Source: Bathynomus jamesi
Lineage: Eukaryota > Arthropoda > Malacostraca > Isopoda > Cirolanidae
DNA: 64,000 bases
Assembly: GCA_023014485.1 (NCBI GenBank)
Contig: JAJOZX010002715.1
Coordinates: 500,001-564,000, forward strand
Reading direction: 5' to 3'
Shown piece after piece: positions 59,185 to 64,000 of the stretch; within the stretch, counting starts at the first letter, position 1; the number at the start of each line of letters is the position of its first letter. The translations under genes and the position numbers were made by a program. The notes beneath the pieces were generated by a model. That model saw only the letters and a program-made list of their open reading frames with translations. It was not told the origin of the DNA and searched no databases.

Positions 59185-59544
59185 CATGACTCTGTCAGTG
59201 GACAAATCCAGGTCAATCCCAGTGGCAGACAAGAAATTTGCACCCAGGAGAAAACAACAAGGAATAGCTTGATCTTCAACAAGAGCAAATGGGTGATCAT
59301 TAATAGTTACTCTAGAGCCAAGTGACACAGTAAGTTGTACATAGTTATAAACTACCACTTGTTTTTCAGCCACACCTTGAATGTTAACCAGAATATCTTG
59401 TGAATAATCCCTCAAATTTCCTAAAATTTCACGCCAGGCTACTCGAGATATGAGGGAGATCTCAGCTCCAGAATCCAATAAGGCACAGTAGGTTTCGTCT
59501 TGACAAGTAAGTGGGACAACTGCTCTAAAGGCACCTGAATGTGG
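59185..59544 (-). other. Retropepsin-like domain between OTU and integrase
   Basis: About 120 residues: ETYCALLDSGAEISLIS carries the DSG active-site triad. The flap/strand region QGVAEKQVVVYNYVQL and the C-terminal FLLGANFLSATGIDLDL match aspartic proteases of LTR elements. In ordinary gypsy elements protease precedes RT. Here it follows RNase H and the OTU-like domain, in the same uninterrupted frame. Confidence 0.75.
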
Positions 59545-59709
59545 ACAAGCAATATCCATATCAAGGGTGGGAAAATTGACTTCACATTCTACTAGACCAT
59601 TCTCGATCTCCAAACTTGAGCAACCTGCACCTATTGGTTCTGAATCCAAGTCTCTCTCATACAAAGAATTTAAACAAGTCAAGAAGACGGGACAAGACTG
59701 AACATATTT

Positions 59710-60126
59710 ATTGGATTCACTCAATAAATTGAAATGAACACCACCTAGACACTGGACATGCACCCTATCTAGAAGTTCTGAGGGTTCTGTTACACGCTGA
59801 TTCTTGACTTCAGGGTGGTAAATTAGAGGGTTTTCAGTACCAAAGTGCAATACAACATCCACTTGATACATCTCACAGAAAACTTTCAAGATCTCTGGTG
59901 ATGCTGGCTGCCCTGGAATTGTCATAAGTCGAAGATGTTGCTTCTGCTTGCTATTCAACTTGATTCCGTACTTTGTAGGATGACTTAGCAGTTCTTCCAC
60001 CAACTGCTTTCGAAGAAATACTGGACTCTCTGGAACTTCACGATCTAAGTCATGAACAAGAGCATACCACAAACACTCGATCAAGGAATCACCTCCCCCC
60101 TCCGGCTTAAATCTTACAAGTAAGCC
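59710..60126 (-). other. OTU-like cysteine-protease fold within G2 Pol
   Basis: About 140 residues right after RNase H. Match to the OTU layout: GGGDSLIECLWYALVHDL at the nucleophile helix, FLRKQLVEELLSHP, a long helix pair ending SPEILKVFCEMYQVDVVLHF, and GGVHFNLLSE at the catalytic-His strand. The best alignment puts Ser (residue 185 of the open frame) where OTU proteases have Cys, though Cys189 is close by. OTU enzymes remove ubiquitin; activity here is doubtful. Identification is by pattern only. Confidence 0.6.
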
Positions 60127-61916
60127 CTTGGGGAGTTCTGCTGAAATTGCTGTGGTGCCCTCTTCATGCTCAACCTGGAAGTGTCTGGATAACGCATCTG
60201 CAGCTTGATTGTCTTTGCCTGGAACATAACGAAGCTCAAAATCAAACTCAGCAAGATCTTCAACTGTTCGAGCAAGCCTGTCATTGACTAATCTCATATT
60301 ATGGAGATAGAACAATGCTTGATGGTCCGTGTTCAGAATGAATGGTATTCCGTACAGGAAGGCTCTGAAGGTCTTGACTCCCCAGCGCATCGCTGCTAGT
60401 TCACGCTCTGTAACCGAATATTTCTTCTGAGGACTAGAAAATGTCATTGATGCATGAGCAATGATTCGAACTTGACCATCCTGAACTTGAGTAAGACAGG
60501 CACCTGCACCAATGGCTGATGCATCCACCCACAAGTTCAATTTCTCTGCTGTTTCTCGATAATCAGGAAAAGCCAGTTCCACCTCATTTTGCATCTCTGC
60601 CTTGAGCTCTCGAAGGATTCTTCCATCTCTGGTGTCCACTGGATAACTGAATTCCTTGATCTTCCTGTAAGTTCTGATAAGGGTTTAGCAACTGCTGAAC
60701 ACTGTGGCAAGAACTTCCTCTGGAAATTCACTAAGCCCAGAAATTCTCGAAGTTCCTTGATGTTCTTGGGCTTTGGGAAGTTCTTCACCTTCTCCATATA
60801 CTCTGGCGATTTTGACAATCCACTGGAACTGACTATATGACCTAGAAATGGAACTGTGGACTGGAACCATCTACACTTTGGTGGCTTGATCTTGATACCA
60901 TGTTCTTCTAAAACCTTGAGGACTTTTTCAACTAGCTGGAGATGGGCCTCGAATGACTTTTCCATAATTAGAATGTCGTCAATATACACTAGAACCTTCT
61001 TCCTTGAAAATCCCTTCAGCACATCTTGCATTTCTCTCTGGAAGGCTGAAGGCGCGTTCTTCAATCCAAAACTGAGTTTCTTGAATCTCCAGTGTCCATG
61101 AGGGGTCGAGAAAGCTGTATAATCTCGACTCTTCTCCTCGATGGCATTTGATAATAACCCCGGACTAAATCCAGGGTGGTAAAGAACTTGACACCATGTA
61201 GACTGTAGACAGAGTCTGTCAAGTTTGCCATCGGGAATCTATCAGGCTTGGTTACCTTGTTCAGTTTACGGTAATCCACACATAAGCGTATGGATCCATC
61301 TGGTTTCCTAATTGGTACCACTGGAGCACTCCACGGAGATGTTGTAGGCTCGATAATTCCTAGCTGGTGAAGTTCTTGACACTGATCATCGATGACTTGA
61401 GCAATGGTTCTGGAAATCTCCTTGGTCGCTGAAATATTGGCGTGTCATCGTATAACTCAATACGGTGTGGAGTCATCTGAGCAGTCCCCACATCAGAATC
61501 TCCTCGACTAAGAACGGCTTTTCTGGAATTAAGCAAGTTATAAACTTGAGATTTCTGGTGGGAATCCAGCTCAGGTAAGTCAATTTCTGAAGTTAGACGT
61601 TCTGGTGTCCATTCCGGAAAAGATGAGACCAATTCATCATTTCTCTGATTCCATACCTACACAATGTACTTGATGTGTCACTGTATCATTAGTGTCTTCT
61701 GGATTTGGTGTAGGATCGAGTTCAACTAGAGTGTAAATGTGTCCCATCATGTCTCCTGCCTTGATTCTACCAATAGGTTTCCCTGTAGTGTAGACTAGAA
61801 TGGAAGGGCAATCTAGATTTACAATCCCTGGAACACCTACCACTTTCTCTCCAAGATGCACGCTTGAAACTGTCCCATCATAGAACCATTCCCCCGAATT
61901 TCTTGAACATGGACAT

Positions 61917-64000
61917 TAGGGTGGTCCAAAAAGTTAAAGCATCGACTAAGTTCTCTCCACAAGGTTGGTTTTATGCCTCTTGGTGTGGACAGTATTTGTG
62001 CAAAGTTTCACGTTATTCGGTTAATATTTAGGGGTCGCCCCACTTGCCCCCTTTTTGAAAATTTGGGAAAATATATAGACAACTGAATAACTAAATTTTT
62101 TTTTGGTTCTCAAAGAATATGAAAGAAAACAGTAAGACAATAGGACATGATAATGGGTGTATCTTCATTATTTCTTCTGCATCAGAGTCGCCTTGGATGG
62201 TATTGGTATCTGTTTTCGGTGGGCGGCTACGAGTTGTAGGAGGTACTGCTTCTGGTCCTCGTTTCGTGTCAAAGTGTCATTGTAGCGTTGTGCGAGAGCA
62301 ATACCTCGCTCGGCAGCATCATTGACGACTTTCATCTTTAAGGCGCGATCTCTAAGTTCCCTGTAGTTCTTGTCATTTGGCCATTCCCGTGGATCTTTTT
62401 GAAGTAACTGGCGCGCTTCCTCCTTACCTCCAACTTTCAAGGCATCAAAGAGGGTCAATGTCATTTTCGTGACGAAGGATGCCACATCATTTTCAACACC
62501 AGCTTCCGCCATGTCGATTCGTCGGGGCAGCCATTCTTTTGGGGATGTTGGAGGTGTTGAACCATTCTCCTTTTGGTATCAGGATCGATCCTATTATCGA
62601 AGAAGGCCAGTCCAATCAGATGCTCCGACAAGTACCACAGGTGGCGTCTTAGAGCTGTCTTCGCCGCTTGTGCAGCTCCTCCGTGTGGATATTTTTCCAG
62701 AAGATGCAGCATTTTGAGATCATTGAGAGGAGCTTGTGTCCCCATTGGCGCTTCATGCCAGTACTTGACGTAAATCAGACTGACAAATAAAGCCAGCTGA
62801 GTCACGTTTCGTTCTTCGCGTGCTGTGAGCTTGAATTGATAGTGAAAGAGGTAGATTTTGAGCGCATAAATCGCCTTCGCCATCCATCTCGCGTGGTACA
62901 TGGGACCCAGAGCTTGGATAAAGAGTTGACCACCAGTCTTTCCCCCCAGGAAGAGCAAAGATAGTTCAAGGAACTCCTTGTAGTCGTCACGAGGTTGGCT
63001 TGCCTGAAGAGCGTTAGGTAAGTAAGTGAGCATCTCTTTTCTCATCTCTTGGAGTTGAGGGTTCTCGAACAAGCTGTCCGATGCTGAGACAAATGCTTCG
63101 TGGGAGAGAGATGGCCATTCCTTTTGAAATCGCTTAAAAAGGCCTGTTTCAGGACTTCCTGTTGAGCCAAATATTGAGGCAAAGACATCAGCAAGTACGA
63201 CTTCAAGTATATGATGTCGACAACCGATCCAAACTAGCTCGTGATCCAATGCTTCTTCAATCCTGACACAGGCTCCGCGATGTAAACCCATGTTTGACGC
63301 AGTGGTATCGAAGACGAGACCTCTCACATGCTGTTCCACGTTCCATAATTTCATAGTTTGAAGGCATGCCTGGGCCTGTGCTTCTCCAGTTCCTTGTTTC
63401 ATCTTTGGGACACCAAGCAGCTTCTCTGTCCATTGAATGTTATAAGGATTGCTATCCGATGCACATTCGTCGTCTTCCCTTCAATGCCGGGGAGAAGCTT
63501 TCCGTCCCAATGGAGAAGGACAGGGTCTTCTAGAGAGAATGATTCTAGGTCTTCTCGAGCTGCCTGTTCTCGCCCACTTTCTCTGTAGCGATGAATAGAG
63601 CTCCGAGAGCACGTCATCCCAGACAGATCATGCCCCGCGGCCTGTAATACAGCTCCAGTTACGAAAACAGCATTCCGGTCAGAAAGATTGGTGCGATCCA
63701 TTGCTCCAATGACTTCTGGAGATTGGAAAATGTTCGTAACCTTGTTCTTGGGACGCTTTGGTGCCGGAGCTTCAGACGAAGAAGGAATCGGAACCGATGG
63801 TCTATAGTCGTCGTCGTCTTGCGAAAAAAGGGAAGAAGAAGAAGAGGAAAGATCAATTGATGACACTCCTGCTTCTTCCAAATCTTTCTGTGTTGCTTCA
63901 TGCCTTGCCTTCCTCTTGGCTTCCTTCTCCATTCTGGATCGCTTTCTGTCCTCTTGTGTAGTCGTTTCCTTATCAATGCCAGCCATGCTGCAAGAATTGA
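61917..64000 (-). mobile_element. H2, member of the H family (right end outside)
   Basis: TIR TAGGGTGGTCCAAAAAG starts at 61917, preceded by ATGGACAT (61909-61916, fits nTnnnnAn). Subterminal GCATCGAC near 61939 and AATATTTAGGGGTCG near 62028 match H1 and H3. Inserted upstream of RT in G2. Confidence 0.8.
62168..63986 (-). pseudogene. H-family transposase-like protein (H2, N terminus outside)
   Basis: Continuous over three frames (63986-63399, 63402-62461, 62512-62168). It contains a charged linker (EDRKRSRMEKEAKRKARHE), a Ser-rich stretch, SSIHRYRESGREQAARED, LLHWDGKLLPG (candidate D1), RGLVFDTTASNMGLH (D2), LVWIGCRHHILEVVLADVF, GPMYHARWMAKAIYALKIYL, RRHLWYLSEHLIGLAFFD (candidate E) and a C-terminal NDAAERGIALAQRYNDTLTR. 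The frame changes near 63400 and 62490 are small, so it is the least damaged copy. H1 and H2 are clearly diverged in sequence, so the family has several lineages here. The ATG at 63986 is internal by comparison with H1 and H3. Confidence 0.75.

Larger units (their letters stand above)
57825..61861 (-). pseudogene. Gypsy Pol with inserted OTU-like and retropepsin-like domains (G2)
   Basis: N to C on the minus strand: pre-RT region (61861-61360, ELYDDTPIFQRPRRFPEP); RT (MVPIRKPDGSIRLCVDYRKL at 61321, TTLDLVRGYYQM, VYIDDILI near 60980, FLGHIV); RNase H (LWVDASAIG, TERELAAMRWG, NTDHQAL, 60534-60190); OTU-like domain (60126-59710); retropepsin-like domain with LLDSGAEISLI (59544-59185); integrase zinc-binding region (HLEMAHIGRNK and CSQCQ, 58910-58515); integrase core (AVDLVLFP, LLTDNGPEF, NGAVERVNRTI, to about 58100); and a C-terminal domain to 57825. 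Breaks: frame changes near 61350, 61100 and 60600, degraded sequence near 58925, and a stop at 58513. The 569-codon stretch 60639-58930, spanning RNase H, OTU and protease, is uninterrupted, so these domains belong to one product. Confidence 0.85.
54596..61916 (-). mobile_element. Ty3/gypsy element G2 (5' part beyond window)
   Basis: 3' LTR, polypurine tract, a long 3' region, a Ser/Asp-rich ORF, and pol read on the minus strand. H2 inserts at 61917, so gag and the 5' LTR, if present, lie past the right edge. It is inserted into a mariner that is itself in a hAT. Confidence 0.85.

Overview
The window is eukaryotic, intron-bearing, AT-rich and almost wholly made of transposable elements, most of them broken and many inserted inside one another. 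The repertoire (CR1/jockey-type LINEs, a Penelope-like element, Ty3/gypsy, hAT, Tigger/pogo, Tc1/mariner, a Sola-like element, and TTAGG-type short repeats) suggests an arthropod, probably a crustacean. That placement is inference. I see one plausible host exon (3621-3772), a type II membrane protein resembling GOLM1/GOLM2. I see no tRNA, rRNA, operon or CRISPR.

Layout. 1-2640: remnant of a Ty3/gypsy element (G1). 2645-2990: Penelope-like RT fragment on the minus strand. 3621-3772: host-like exon. 4508-7352: a TIR-bounded element carrying a CR1-like LINE. 7660-9540: an inverted CR1 copy with two insertions, one holding a hammerhead-like core. 9880-21819: four-level nest, outer Tigger > inner Tigger > hAT > divergent hAT-like element with a zinc-finger protein, plus a 3.3-kb 28-bp satellite. 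21822-26345: AT-rich repeats, two Tc1/mariner elements in a TA microsatellite, and a foldback MITE.

26346-51350: one minus-strand LINE (X) cut into about nine pieces. Its insertions are a Sola-like element that contains a second copy of itself, another LINE (Y), a GTF2IRD2-type hAT, several hAT MITEs, a mariner, and two members of an unusual hAT-like family (H1, H3). 51598-52196: a 24-bp tandem array. 52198-64000: LINE fragments and another nest, LINE > hAT > mariner > gypsy G2 > H2, running past the window.

Two observations stand out. First, the pol of gypsy G2 has the order RT - RNase H - OTU-like domain - retropepsin-like domain - integrase, followed by a Ser/Asp-rich ORF. Second, the H family (three copies) has 8-bp target duplications, TIRs starting TAGGGTG, a shared subterminal motif and a CRHH-containing DDE-like protein. 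Target duplications were read directly from the flanks and establish most of the insertion order.
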